This document shows positions 22,740-35,498 of a DNA stretch of 64,000 bases, piece after piece. The position numbers were made by a program, and so were the translations under genes. The stretch is taken from positions 58,897,579 to 58,961,578 of the forward strand of contig CM042088.1 of assembly GCA_023512835.1 (NCBI GenBank), read 5' to 3'. This stretch comes from Taxillus chinensis (taxonomy: Eukaryota > Streptophyta > Magnoliopsida > Santalales > Loranthaceae). Under the pieces are notes generated by a model. That model was not told the origin of the DNA. It made no database searches and worked only from the letters and a program-made list of their open reading frames with translations. The first letter of the stretch is position 1, and each line of letters begins with the position of its first letter.

Positions 22740-25536
22740 AAGAACGAGCTATCGGGAGAGATGAAATGGGGAGTTGTGAGGGAGGGAGAAACGGCCGTCG
22801 TGTTTCATTTTCGCGTTTGAACTTTGAATCTTTGAGGGCGATGGAATCTTGATTTTAGGGGACAAATAATTTTTTTTATTTGTAGTTTCTTTTAAAAACA
22901 AAAAAAATTAAAGTTTAAATAAATCTTAAAATATGACTTGTAGGTTTTTTTTATTTTTATAAAAAAATATTATTTTGATTGATAAATTTTTAATTAAAAT
23001 TATATTATTTTAATAAAAATATAAAAGATTTATAATATAGTCCCACGACAACAAGTAACATTACTCTTAAAGTTTATTAGCTACTATTAAATTGAGTTAT
23101 TTTTTAAATTTTTTGCCCGGTCCAACACGCAAGACGGCAAACCAACTTTTATTTTTTTATAATTTGAAAATTTTAGTAAGTTTTTTAATTATTAAATTTG
23201 TAATAGTAATATTTGTAATTCATGTAATATAAAATATGATAATAAAATACATTTCGTATTATAAATTTTATATAGTTTCTATGAGTTTTGAATTATTTAT
23301 ATATTTCTAATATTCATAAACTTTAATTAATAATAATATAACTGATACTACTGAAAAAAATTATAAGATTGATTAAGTTATTTAAATATAAAAAATATAA
23401 AAAATAACTGTAATAGAAACATAGAGAGCATGAAGCAACAATGAATGGAACCAAGGGATCAAAGGGAATTCAACACATTGGATTGCAAGTTTTTGTCTCC
23501 ACAAATGGAAATAGTACTATTTTGTGTCAAGGTGTATGAATTCTTGAATTTGTGTCCCCCCTTGCATTTGTAGAATTGTAGTCTAAGCATTTAAAAAAAA
23601 ACGGTGTTGCAATGCATCTTATTTTAAGTTTTCGGTAGATTAATGGTAGTTAGTGGCCATATAAGAGTAATTGCAGTTAATTAAATTGCTAATTAATAAT
23701 TAAAAGAAATTAATAGTGGATGTTTGACACTTGCTTGCTTTATTTAGGGGGGGGACAACAAAAGAAAATTAGGAATGCATTAGGATTTAGGTATGAAATG
23801 TCATTTTTGCATACTCAATTTTGACGGAATAACATAAGAAGAAAAATACCAAGTTAGGATTTATATTTTATGTATGCCATTATTGCGTGCTCAATTTATA
23901 GAGAATAATATTGGAAGAATAATAAGTCTAGATTACTTGGTCCCCTATTTACTGGGGCAATATATGAAGAAACCAGAGATCCAGTATTAGATCAAGAGAT
24001 CCCATATATTATTGATGACCCCCCTATTAATGATAACTACAAATAAAAGTTACCAACACATGCATCTTGAGGTTCTATAAAAATTATAAACTTATAGTTT
24101 TTTATTTTGATAAAAAAATAATTCTCATGTTGAAATAAAGAACAGAAGTACATTTGATCAGGGGTGAAATTAGCTCTGTAAGTGTGTTTGGTCGTGATAC
24201 TTGTTTTTTGTTTTCTGTATTAAAATACAGAAAACACCTGTTTTTTTTGGTACTTTTTTTTAAAAAAAAATTGAAAACAAGTTGTTTTCAAATGCAAAAA
24301 AAATAAAAACATAATATGAATGTTTTCTATTTAGTGTTTCTGTTTCCACTTGATTTTCGGTGACCCCGCGGACGCAACCCCCCTGGCTCACCCTCCCTGC
24401 GCACGACTCCTGCCCGGCGCCCAATCTGTCGCCCCCAACGCTTTGTCGCCCGCCCGCCCACTGCGACCTCCCTCCTAGCGCGACCTCCCGCCCTAGCATG
24501 ATGCCAGATCTGCCGCCCCTAGCGCTCTGCCGCCCGCTGTGACATCCCTCCTGGCGCGACGCCCACCTGGCTCGACCTCCCCCTGGCGAGACGCCCGCAC
24601 GAGCTCCCCCCCACAAGCTTCCGGCGAACGAAAAACAAAAGCAGAAAACAGTAACAGAAAAACGAAATTCGATGATAATTTTTAAAAATATTGAGTATCA
24701 GTTTTCGGAAAATCGTAAACAAAATAACGGTGTCAAACATAGCCTTAAGAGCTATGGCATTCTCGGTTGTGAAAATTTTATATCCCGAAATACAAATTTG
24801 TTTATTCAATTGAAAAAATCTGTATGATTTGCTCTTCCAAACTAAAAAATTACCTCCACAAAAAAAAAATCTATCTCAATTTCCTGCTAAAAAAGACTGA
24901 TTCTTTGCTCACAAAAATAATCTTCCGGTATGTATAAGGATATTATTAATTCCCTTATTCATGTCGCTTAACTATTTTTGCTTGTATGGATATAAAGTCA
25001 TAATTATTTTCGTAGTTCATGTTGCTTTGTCGATTTTAATTATTAGTGATGATATAATTATATAAATACAGTTGAAAATTATATTAATTAATTGTGTAAA
25101 TTTTACTTTTTAGACATTAAAATCAATTGTATCCACTTGTTTATTTTATGGTTGCTACGTCACGTATATTTTTAATAGTATTTTTTTCTTAAGCCTTGAT
25201 TTATGAAATTTTCATGAAAAACTAGTTATCATCAAAAAAATGTGTTAACTGAAGTGATCGAATGCAAAGCCAAATCTTCATGTGTGTAACTTGATTCTAC
25301 AAAATTGTTCATCTCTCGCCCTTTAGGTTTAGAAATCCTGAGATACATCAGTATCAACATACCGATGTTGTCGGCAAAATGATTAATGAGAAACATTAAC
25401 TCAAAGAACGGACAGAATTCAGATAGAGCTTTAATTGAGGGCTTATTTTTGCAATTTCTCTATTATAACACGAGGATGGACGTAATGCTAATTTTGAGTT
25501 TATAATTATTTATTTTGGTTTTTTTCAATATCTTCT
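22740..25536. other. Intergenic AT-rich sequence upstream of the LRR gene
   Basis: No gene is supported. It presumably contains the promoter of the minus-strand LRR gene at its left end. A GC-rich element lies at about 24180-24745. The remainder is AT-rich and closed in all frames. Confidence 0.5.
24180..24745. mobile_element. Non-autonomous element with imperfect inverted ends and a GC-rich core
   Basis: The left end (GTGTTTGGTCGTGATACTTG) and the reverse complement of the right end (CTATGTTTGACACCGTTATT) share the GTTTG and TTTTGTTT blocks. The core, 24360-24640, is unusually GC-rich and built of degenerate GCGCGACCTCCC-like units. Reading frames through it are low-complexity and do not look like protein. 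The exact ends and target duplication are not determined. Confidence 0.4.
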
Positions 25537-28232
25537 ATAGAGGCTAGGGGTGGGCAAGGAATACCGCCCCGCCCCCGTTATGTGGGGCAGGCTATCCCAC
25601 TTAGGCAAGAGCGGGAGGTGGTTTTTCAACTTGACATCCCGCCCAGACGAGCGCGAGGGGTGGGGGAGGAGAGCAATAAAAGGTAGCAGGATATCCCACT
25701 CCGCCCCTGCCCTGCCCAATTTTAATAATTTTTATAATAAATATTACTATTTAAATATTATTTATGAATTTTTGATATTTTTGAATGTTATTTATTATTA
25801 TAAAATTAAATCATTTTGATAAAATTTTGGTTAAAAATGATATAAAAATTTGATTTAAACCAAAATTATTTATATGGACAGATCGAATAAAAAGTGATAG
25901 CAGGATGCGAGCGGATGGAACCTCATTCGCTGTAAAGACTCGTACCTGTGTGTAATTTGAATTATCCCTTAAACAGAGTGGGGAAATTTATTCGGCAATG
26001 TGGCCGTAGTGTTAACATTTTTGGGTCATTATTATTCTTAATATGGTGATTTTTATATTTCGAGTTCATTATTAGATATTATTATAATTATTAAAATAAT
26101 TATTTTAAATATGTTCTGCTATTAAAATGGTAATATTATTAATATAATTATCTAGTATTTGAGTTATAATTATAATAATTAAGATGACAACTACTATTAT
26201 TTATGTAACTATTGGGTTTATTATTATTATTATTATAAATATAAGTATTTCAATATTTTAATTTCATTATTATTATTATTATTATTAAGTGGATTAATAA
26301 TAAATATATATATATATTAAATAGTATAAAAAGGGATAACCTAGGGTGAAACCCTAGGTTTGTGGTGTGTGCACAGAGTTTGGCAGAGAAGAGTAGTGGT
26401 TTGAAGCCATTGACCTATTGATCATTCAAAGCCAAATCCATGTAGGTGATTCTTTGATTCCATCATTGTATGAACGCAGATTTTATAAAGTTCGTGTTGA
26501 ACCTATTCATTTATATATGTATATATGTATATGAGTATTTATACATATGTATATTTTATGTATATATGTACTGATAGTTGGTTTGAGCATGGAGAGGGAA
26601 TGACGGTGCCGCCGCCATCCCTGAGGATCGAACGCACGCTGATAACTGCGAAATTTGTCATTAAATTTACATTTAATTTATAGACTTTAATTTCATATTT
26701 TATTGAATTAATATATTTTATAATAATTTTTCTCAATTTCAATTATTTACTCTTTTAATCATTTTTATAGATTTAATATTAATTTTGGTGACTTTTAATG
26801 TTAAATTTGTTATTCTAATTTTCATATTATTTTTTTCGGCTTAATTGGTAATTATATTAAGTGATTTTTGGATTAATTGCATTATAAGTTTTAATTGATG
26901 GTCAATATATGGAAGTGGCATTTTGTGTTCCTATGATGCAATTGTTTTTGTGGAGGAGAATATTCATGTGCAGAGAAAAAAATAGGAAATCATGATTCTA
27001 TTAAATAAAAGGAAGGATACGTATGGGAAGAAGAAAAATGGAAGGAAGGATTTTAAGGGTGTGGGCTAAGTACTTTATGGATGAATTGAATTAATTGGCA
27101 AGATTAAAAAAAAGTTGCTGCACGTAAAACAAATCTTGTGGATATATATTGGATTTTATCATTATACAGTGATGCCATCATCTTTCCGTGCCGCACCATA
27201 CCATGCGACGCCATAAGCCTTCTTCATTGTCCAATCACGCCCACATCTATTTAAAATTGCATGCATATGTCTGGCAGCAGAAGAGAGACCCAAGCAGCGC
27301 CGTCTCCATACCCTTCATCACGCCTAGCACAGTGCTGCCCGCAGTAATTTCCACATCAGGCAAGCCTTTGGCGCAACATTACAGGATTGTTCCTGTATTT
27401 TATTTTTTATAACTTAACTTTTTGTATTTGATTTAGCTTCAAACTCCGATTGTTATTTTGAATCTCTGTTCTCCATCTTAATAATTTATTTAGGTGCTAT
27501 GGTTTACAATTCGTTCCTCTATCTGTTTTAAATTCTTTGCAATTAATTTGTGGTTGTAGTTAATTGTGGATTGTTTAAAGCATTATTTTTAATTGTGATT
27601 AATTTGCGGTTGCGGTTAATTAATTTTGAGATGTGAAGATTATTATTTGTAGTGAACAATTTGGTCTTTCGAATACAAAACATAATCGTTCCTAAGATTA
27701 GTACGAGTTCAAGTTTGATTTCTAGTGCGAATTCATAATTTAATTATAATTATGGAGTCTTGGTTTAATTGAATTATGAGGCCTTAAATATGTTATTATA
27801 TTTTAGAAGATAATGATAAATAATAATTGAAGTGAGAGGTTAAATCATTTACATATTTAGTTAATTAATTTTCTTTACATATTTAATTTTATTTTAATTT
27901 CACACAAAATCCCCTCAATTCTCTAACTTAGCTTTTCTTTATTTTTCTTGAAGAATAAGTTGAATTAAATTTTATAAGTCCTCCGGTTAGTGAACGACCT
28001 AAGTTAGTCCCATGCTATACTTAGTTTAAATTTTATTTGAAGTGTGTGTGCGACAAATGCTCTTTTCACATGCCGCATGCCGGCAAGGGGAGGATTGGAG
28101 TAGCGGCGGTTGCATCTGGGTTGCCGCTGCGTGTCGTGCGCTGGTAGCGAGAGAGGGAAGAGGTCGGCGTGGTGTGGTTGTTACGCGCTGAAGAGAGATG
28201 CGGATACGAAGAGAGAGAGGATCGCGGCATAC

Positions 28233-28234
<2 letters not shown>

Positions 28235-28314
<80 letters not shown>
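28235..28314. repeat. (GA)n microsatellite, about 80 bp
   Basis: An almost perfect GA run. Long open frames through it on both strands (poly Arg-Glu or Leu-Ser) are artefacts of the repeat. Confidence 0.95.
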
Positions 28315-28318
<4 letters not shown>

Positions 28319-30965
28319 AGGGAGGATGGAGGATGACGTCTGGCGTCCATGGTTGTCACGTGCCTGCGCGCCGGCGAGAGGGGAAGGAAGAGTCGGGGGG
28401 CGGCATCCTGCTGCCCCATGAGTCAACACCTGCCTTAACAGGCTAGTGTGTTTGGGGCCGGTCCAACTGGGCCGGTTCTTGTCTATTATATATAAAAAAA
28501 TTATAAATAAGCAGTATAATAAATAAATAAAATAAAATAAATGGTATTCGAGCTTGACGTTATAGTTTAATAAAGTAAGGTAATAAGTGTAGTTTGATGT
28601 TAGTAATCTGTCATTTAAATTATTACTTGTTTGATGAAAACATATAGATATATATATATATATATTCAATTTATCATTGTGATGTGTTATTGTTGGATGG
28701 GTGCTCTAAATGTGTGTATGATTGTTGTACTGGATACTGGTTATTGGAAATATTGTTTGTTAAATATATATGGAATTTGTGGTTAAATTGGTTGGGTTAA
28801 CTGCTACGGGTCTCACATAGGCCTGACAAGAGGCCGCAGGTCTTCTATGTGGATGGTAACCTAGGTCCCATATGTGGATGGTTGTTGTTAGAGACACCAC
28901 AGATCCCATATATGGCTGTCTGGTAGTGATTTGAATTCTTGGAGTTGGTAGCGAGAATTCTGTGGATAGTAAGGTTACCGGTGTGAACCATTAACAATTA
29001 AAAAGTGATGTGATGTCTTATTTATGATTTAATGAAATTTCATTGTGATAGAACGTGACATTACACTGACACATGCATACACTGATCATTTAGATCCAGG
29101 AATTTATGAAATAGGATAGTGGAGATGAGGATCACCTACGGGGCATTAGTGCTCACCCTACTTTATTTCTATTTCCTACAGGTCGTAGAGAGTAGCTGTT
29201 GGAGCCATAGCAGAGCAGGTCGGGACATCTTTGTGTAGGATATTCGATGGTCCCTGTTTGTTGTTATCATTCTTTTTCCCGAACTTGGATCCGTGGCAGT
29301 TGTATAAACTTGATTGGTTAATTTTGTTATATTTTTTCTTACATGGGTGTTGATTGATTTTTTTTAGTAATATTAATTGCATTGTTATACGTATTTCCTT
29401 GCCTGAATATTTTATTGGACTATTAGAATTACAATTCTACCCCTGTTGTGGAGTTGTATAAAATTGAGTTAGCCACGAATCCCCTTGACCCCTCTGGTGT
29501 GGACATGGGGATGTCGCGTTTCTAGTTTCGTTGTTTTCAGAATTTGAGGGTGTAAGACCCGCAAAATTTTTAGCTATTTAAGTTCTTACTTAAAGAGTAA
29601 TAATAATAAAATAATAATAATATTATTGTTAACAATAGTTAGAAAGGATATTTTAGATATTATCACGATAAAAATAAGCACCCAATATAGTTATTCAAAT
29701 AGCATGTGATAAGTAGCCGTTATGAATAGTATCCGTCCGTTATGAATAGTATCCGTTTGGACTTTCATAAATAGGTATGAGCATGAAATTTTATTTATAA
29801 GAGAGTATAGAAGTAAGAAGAATAATAATAAGAGTTATGACATCAAGTTCTCAAGTATTGCCATCCAAGAATAGTGTAAGCGATGAAGATCGGCGAGCAA
29901 TACGACTTGAAGTTACAAAGCTATGCTTTGCTATAGATGAGCTAAATGCTCGTGTCCAATGGCTGCAATATAATGCGACGAGACACAAGGAGAAGTTTGA
30001 GGTTATTCGATGCGACAACCACGACAATGTTAGCCGAAGGGTTGTGCCGCTATCGGCTTGAAGCACAACACGTCCTACGCACATACGCTAATATAATTCA
30101 AGAAATTTTATGAAGGCCATAGAATATAATATTAATGTTTATGTTTAGGATTATAATATTTTATGCTATGATGTTATCTTACTTTATTGTTTATTGATTA
30201 TGCAATTATATTATTTTATCCGCGTAAATATTAAATACGTTATAAAAAAAATAAAATAATTTCTTATATGTCATAAAAAGTTTAGATGCTATATATTATG
30301 TCATTTAGTTTCTTAAGCCAAATTACTATGAGTAAGTAAGTATTACAAGCCTTAACTTTACCAAAAGTATAAAACATAGGTAAGGCCCAAAAATTTGAAT
30401 GAGGTAGATTCTGGAGGTCCCATTCAAAAATCCATAACTTGAATTATACAGATCCCATTGTAGATATTTGAGTTAGTAATGTAATACAATTGGCCATTTG
30501 TCAAAAACTACAAAATTAAAAACGTTATAATTGAATTAGTAGGGAGTACACGAATGTGGACTTTTGATGCCAAAGGAACCTTCTAGGTAGTCTTAAAATA
30601 TTTTTTAATGGTAGGAGGAGATAACCACGTTTTTAATAAGAAATAATATGAGGAAAATAAAGTATTATATATATTTTAAATAATTTAATTTAATGCCAAA
30701 GTCAAATTCGTACACTATTTTTCACACTATTACACCTACCATCCTTGCCTATATAAGGAGTGTCTTGCCTCTCCTCTTAAGCACAAATCCCTCAAGCCAC
30801 ACCACGAAATTCCCTCTAAAAACACTCCCTTAAGCCCTCTTAACACCCCAAATACTCTACCCAAATCCTCTTTTGCTTTTAGTACTTACCAAGCGTCGAA
30901 GTTCTACGAAAGGTAATACTTAAGATTTTGAAATTTTAAAGTCGCTTCTTATTTATTATGTAGAT

Positions 30966-31100
30966 CTATATGGTTGGTTTTACCACCTCATATATACTAT
31001 ATTCATGGTTGGTTTTACCACCTTACATATGTTATTTATATGATAGGTTGTACCACCTCGTATATACATACATGGTTGGCCTTGCCACCCCATATATATA
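30966..31100 (+). repeat. Degenerate tandem repeat within the nested LTR
   Basis: Four units of about 33 bp share ATGGTTGG and TACCACCTC, with drift between units. Confidence 0.7.
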
Positions 31101-31756
31101 CCTGTGTAATTATTTTAAATTATAGTATTTTATCATAGCGTTGTCATTCTATAATTCAAGTGAAAAGATGAGAATATTAACTTATGTTTTTATTTTTATT
31201 TTTAAGGTTCTAGATAGCGGAAGATCGTAAGGAACGACTTCCAAAATGAATTCCCCCAGCAATCGCCCTTCTTCTTCTCGCAACCCCAATTGTTAATGCT
31301 TCAACCTCACAGCTATCCCCATCCTTATCTCCTCCTGATATTCCCTTTAGACCCGTGTCTAATATCCCCTCATGGTTAAGGTGGAAGACATGTAGGAAAA
31401 ATAAGCTTATCGAATGTCTTTTCCGTTCACCCAATACAAGAAGTAAATCTTATTCAAAAACTCTCAAAGCATATAACCTAGTTAGTGCACAACTCAAGGC
31501 TTACGATGCATGGGATCGAAATAGGAGATGGAACAACAATAGCAGTGGGAACCCAAATTAATATTCAACCCCACAAGCACGGTATGCCTATTAAAAGATA
31601 TAAGTTAAAGTATTATATATATATATATATATATAAAAATATATATATAATATATAAAAGAGATATGTGTGATATTGAACTTTTCAAGCATTAATGCTAA
31701 TTTAGTGTTTTGATATTTTTAAGGTTTAGAATGCGGAGAACGACAAGCGGATTGTA

Positions 31757-31925
31757 AGGGTTTTTCTCATTTCCCTTTTCTTTTTCATTATAGTCTATAT
31801 TTTATTATTATTGTAAGGGTTTTTCTCATCCCCTTTTTATTTTTTATTATAATTTATATTTCATTATTATTGTAAGGGACTTTTCTCTTCCTCTTTATCT
31901 TGTTTTATTTGGAATTATTATTGTA
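31757..31925 (+). repeat. Three-copy tandem repeat within the nested LTR
   Basis: Units of about 60 bp each contain TTATTATTGTAAGGG followed by TTTCTC and a pyrimidine-rich tail. Confidence 0.8.
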
Positions 31926-33071
31926 AGAGTTTTATGTTTCTTATTCTTCTAATTCCATTTTATTGTTGAGAAGATTAGATTAGTCTCTTTTTAATCTCTC
32001 TCTTGGTAATCTATGCTATTGATTGGGGTAGATAACCATTTTGATATTCGTGGTTATCCTTGTTAACTTTGAATGTTTTATTGAAATTCTATGTGATGCC
32101 TCATGTTATGTATGTTAAAGTTGTTATAACCTCTTATGTTTGGACAAAGTAAGTTTATGATGGGTGGTTCCAGAAAGACCTCCAATGCATTGGGTAAAGA
32201 ATATCACCTGGAGAGTGTCAATCCAATTGATAATATGTTATGTTATGATACGGTATCTGGGTGGTTAACCTAGGTCATGATGTTATGATACGATGTCTAA
32301 ACATAATCTTCCATGTTATGATTTCCTTGTGAAATGTTGATCATGTATGCAAATGTTATATGGTATTTCCTATGTTCGATATCTTCATGATTTTCCTTAC
32401 CCGCTTATTTTACCCTTACTGGGCTATTTGAGCTCACCCTTTTTTTATGATTTCTTTTCCAACCCCAGGTAATTAAGGGATGGAAAAACTGGGATAAGGA
32501 GTCGAGAAGTGCTTGGAAATAAAGTTGTGTGAAAACTTAAAGATTTATTAAGTTGTTTGCTCGTATGCTTTGTTATGTAATAATGGGTTATGGACACTTA
32601 GTCTCTAAACCCCTAAACCTTAAAGATCTTGGATTGAAATTTGTAATAATGAATGGTTTGTTTGATTAAATAAGTAATAGTTTGAAATTGATATAAAATT
32701 TGTATATTTATTTTCCACTAACGCACCCGGTTTGGAAGTCCCAAATTTGGGAGCGTTACAGAGGGCATGACATTCACAGACTCGGGAGACGATAATAGGT
32801 TGATTCCGGCCCCGATAGAATCCGAATCAACTGCTTCATAGAGGCTTTAAAAAGCAAACCTGTTTTAAGAGAGATCAATAGGGCTAGTAGCGGAGAGCAG
32901 ACGGATAAAACCTTCTCCCACCAACCCCATCATAGGATGGGGGTACCCCGCCCCACCTACACATGGGACGGGGTACGGTTTTAAAATTTTATTACTCACC
33001 TAGGTGGAAAATGGGTACAATAATAGATATACTCCGCCCCCGCTAGGGCAAGTAGCAACCCTAAGAGAGGC

Positions 33072-33690
33072 TATTGTTCTTTTGTTTGTGGTACTATGAA
33101 TGTTTTGCAATTTAACATACTTTATTAGTTATGGGCCGTTATAAGAAGAGTTTAGTATTTGACAAATATACTATGATTAAAAATCTTTTTAATGACTATT
33201 TAAAAAATTAAAATAAAAGGCAAAAGTATTTCATCTCTTGTTATACAATTTATAGCATAAAAAGCTTATACTCAAGCATACATAAAAACACACTTTTGCA
33301 TGTTGTCACCACCCAGTGTCATTCGGGTTCATTTCTGGTTTAGAACTTAGTTGGATCAAGGTTGGTCATTGAGTCATCATAACATGACTCACACAAAACC
33401 AAAAAAATAATAAAATAATCAATGAGTTGCCACCAAATAAAATGAAGGTGTGATTGGTCACCTAGGGTGGTCTACGATTTCTAGAGAAAAAGGTTCGGGA
33501 GTCTGTTGCATATGAGGAAGGAAGAATAACTCTAAAACTCCAACTACGCCCAAAAGTTAACACCTAATTTTAGTCAATGGGAGCTTTGCTTGTTTTATGT
33601 TCTATTCTTCTTTTTTGCCTAAATAAGCATTTTTATTTTTAAAAAAATATTATGGGACCAATGATTTTGGAAACTGAAAAAGGAAAAATG
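33072..33690. other. Spacer, no feature seen
   Basis: An AT-rich stretch between the nested elements and the copia relic. No reading frame, repeat or splice structure that I can support. Confidence 0.5.
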
Positions 33691-33699
33691 CGTCATTAA

Positions 33700-34560
33700 T
33701 AGCCAATGTCATTAAGGCATTCCATTAGAGAAATGAATACACTATTCTAGATAATTATATTGTATTTATTCAAGAACATGATGAGGTTACTAATGGAATG
33801 GTAGAAGATGATTCAATCAACTTTCATCAAGCTATGCAATGTTTCGATTTCTAAGAGTGGGTTGATGTCATGAATGATAATTATAATATGTAGAAGACAA
33901 TAAGGTTTGGGAAAGTATCCCATTATGAAACATTACAAGCTCATTGGTTGTAAATGGATTTTTAAAACCAAAGTTATTCACAAAGGTAATGTGAAGAGAT
34001 ATATGACTCATGTTATAACAAAAATGCTTTACTTAAAAGGAAGGGTTTGATTTAAAAAAATTTATCTCCGATTTCTATGAAAGACTCTTATAGGATAATC
34101 ATGGCACTTGTTGCATTTTTTGACCTTGACCTTCATCAAATAGATGCCAAAACATAATTTTCAATGGTGACATTAACGAAACAATTTATGTGGTGCAATA
34201 AAAAAACTTTGAATTAGGAGACCTAAAGAATATGATTTGCAAATTGATAAAATTTATCAATAAACTTAAATAAGCTTCTCGTTAGTAGTATCGTAAGTTT
34301 CATCAAATGATTATCTCGTTTGGTATTAAGACAAATATTATTGATAATTTTGTGTATTACATATTTAATTAGAGTAAGCTTATATTTATGGTTTTATATG
34401 TTAATGACATACTTATTGTCACAAATCATATAGGCATGTTGCACGAAATTAAAATATTTCTATACATTTTTGAGATGAAAGATCTTAGTGATGCCCATTT
34501 TGTATTAGGATATATAACGAAATTGCTCTCATAGTTTTATTAGATTTCCTTTGGAATTTG
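33700..34560 (+). pseudogene. Ty1/copia reverse-transcriptase relic
   Basis: Conceptual translation across frames gives typical copia RT blocks. A KWIF-like motif occurs near 33955, ISMKDSYRIIMALVAFFDLDLHQID at about 34070-34150 (the DLDLHQ catalytic block), VLYVNDILI at about 34395 (YVND in place of the usual YVDD) and EMKDLSDAHFVLG near 34480. It is riddled with stops and frameshifts, and no LTRs, integrase or gag adjoin it. It is an old, unrecoverable fragment, more degraded than the gypsy element on the right. Confidence 0.75.
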
Positions 34561-34619
34561 GTGTAATAAGTTTTTATTTAGAGTCTTTACAAATCATAAG
34601 CTTGATTGAATATATATAG

Positions 34620-34868
34620 AGGGAGAGAGTGTGTGTTTTGCGACAATAAGAATGTGAGACAAACTTTTTATCCTGAAAACTTTAATATTGACCATTAGAT
34701 GTTGCAACCAACTATTTATACTAGACTTTCATTTAACTGTAACTCTGTACAGTGACTATAGTGGAGTTATAGTTAAATGAAAGTCTAATATGGACCGTTG
34801 AATTTTGATCCAATGATTTAGATAAAAATTATCATGATAAGAAATTAACCTCAAGTCTTATATATATA
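34620..34868. mobile_element. Hairpin MITE
   Basis: Two inverted arms (34723-34745 and 34764-34786), each with TTTCATTTAACT or its complement, surround a short loop. The block lies between TA-rich ends (TATATATAGAGG and CTTATATATATATG). A block with the same hairpin core is at 52261-52454 and one with the same right end at 7075-7262. Confidence 0.6.
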
Positions 34869-35300
34869 TGATAAAAAGAAAAGGAGTGCAATAGTCTTAA
34901 AGAGTGTAAAATTATTCTTAGTCATTAAATCTTATTTAATTTGATCTAAAGGCTCTAATTAAAACAACCTATTTCCAAAATTAACCCCAAATTTGTAAAC
35001 CTAATTCAACCTCTCTTTCCCTCACTACGCACGCTAAACCTATTTTTCCAAACCCTTCACGTCGCCTCTCCCTCCCTTGCTCATCGATTCATCACCATAC
35101 CAATTGCCTCCTCTCCTTCCCTTGCTCGTCACGATTCATCGCCAGACCAATCGTTGTCTCTCCTTCCCCTGCTCGTCGCGAATCGTAGACCAATCGTCGT
35201 CACGATTCATCATCGGACGCCATCGCTTGCCACGCCAGCAGCAACCCCCTCCCATTGTCTACCTCTCCTTCCCATTGCCTCTTCATTCGTATACTTTTGT
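34869..35300 (+). repeat. Left terminal inverted repeat of the second long-TIR element
   Basis: It pairs with the complement of 44082-43857, 41742-41615 and 39205-39150. The inner part contains direct copies of CGATTCATC and GACCAATCG. Confidence 0.72.
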
Positions 35301-35339
35301 CTTGTTTTGTTGTTTTGAGTTTTGTTGTCTATTCTAAAA

Positions 35340-35498
35340 GGAGTAATGCTATGTGCAAGTATTTCGCACAGGGGCATCTTCATTATCATTGGATTGATAT
35401 TATTGGTTTTTAAAACTTTTTATTCATACCAATCCAACGGCAGAGAGAGTTTTCCTACACAGATTTCCTACACAACCTACCTGCAAATAGAATTTTCC
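35340..35498. mobile_element. 159-bp MITE with perfect 8-bp target duplication
   Basis: The left end GGAGTAATGCTATGTGCAAG and the reverse complement of the right end (GGAAAATTCTATTTGCAGG) form an imperfect terminal inverted repeat. TTCTAAAA occurs immediately on both sides (35332-35339 and 35499-35506). It is non-coding and sits just inside the left TIR of the second long-TIR element. Confidence 0.85.

Larger units (their letters stand above)
29551..32760 (+). mobile_element. Solo LTR (3.2 kb) nested in the outer solo LTR
   Basis: It begins TGTAAGACCCGC and ends GGGAGCGTTACA, with GAGGG on both sides (29546-29550 and 32761-32765), a perfect 5-bp target duplication. The TG..CA ends, length and lack of gag-pol fit a solo LTR of a Ty3/gypsy element. 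A TATA box (CTATATAAGG, about 30749) and the following C/T-rich leader look like the LTR promoter. Short internal frames, such as 29837-30061, match no retroelement protein I know. It sits only 7 bp (not counting the duplicated GAGGG) from the 3' end of the LTR it entered. Confidence 0.82.
25931..32772 (+). mobile_element. Solo LTR (about 3.6 kb), interrupted near its 3' end
   Basis: It starts TGTAAAGACTCG at 25931 and ends GAGGGCATGACA at 32772, with TTCGC before (25926-25930) and TTCAC after (32773-32777): a 5-bp duplication with one change. The start and end resemble the Tekay/Del-like LTRs at 39206, 52766 and 58153, so it is probably a distant relative. Its own sequence is 25931-29550 plus the last 7 bp at 32766-32772. 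A TATA-like TATAAAAAGGG lies near 26325. A GC-rich part with a long GA microsatellite lies at 28050-28480. No internal coding region adjoins it. Confidence 0.75.
25545..33063. mobile_element. hAT-like element split by nested solo LTRs
   Basis: The left end starts TAGGGGTGGGCAA at 25545. The right end finishes at 33063 and, reverse-complemented, starts TAGGGTTGC. The flanking 8-mers ATAGAGGC (25537-25544) and AGAGAGGC (33064-33071) agree at seven positions, as for a hAT target duplication. Its own sequence is only about 25545-25930 and 32773-33063. Both parts contain the GC-rich CCCGCCCC-type blocks seen in some plant hAT MITEs. Everything between is a younger LTR insertion. There is no transposase. 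Confidence 0.72.

Noticed and set aside
22183..22764. Several + strand and alternate-frame open stretches near the LRR gene start
   Set aside because: They are caused by the GC-rich first exon read antisense. The minus-strand frame starting MAIVTGDRY has clear family similarity and fits the splice phases.
24260..24616. 118-codon Gly/Arg-rich minus-strand frame
   Set aside because: It lies in a degenerate GCGCGACCTCCC-type repeat core and is low-complexity.
28066..28669. Long frames rich in Leu-Ser or Arg-Glu
   Set aside because: They come from translating the (GA)n microsatellite at 28235-28314 inside an LTR.
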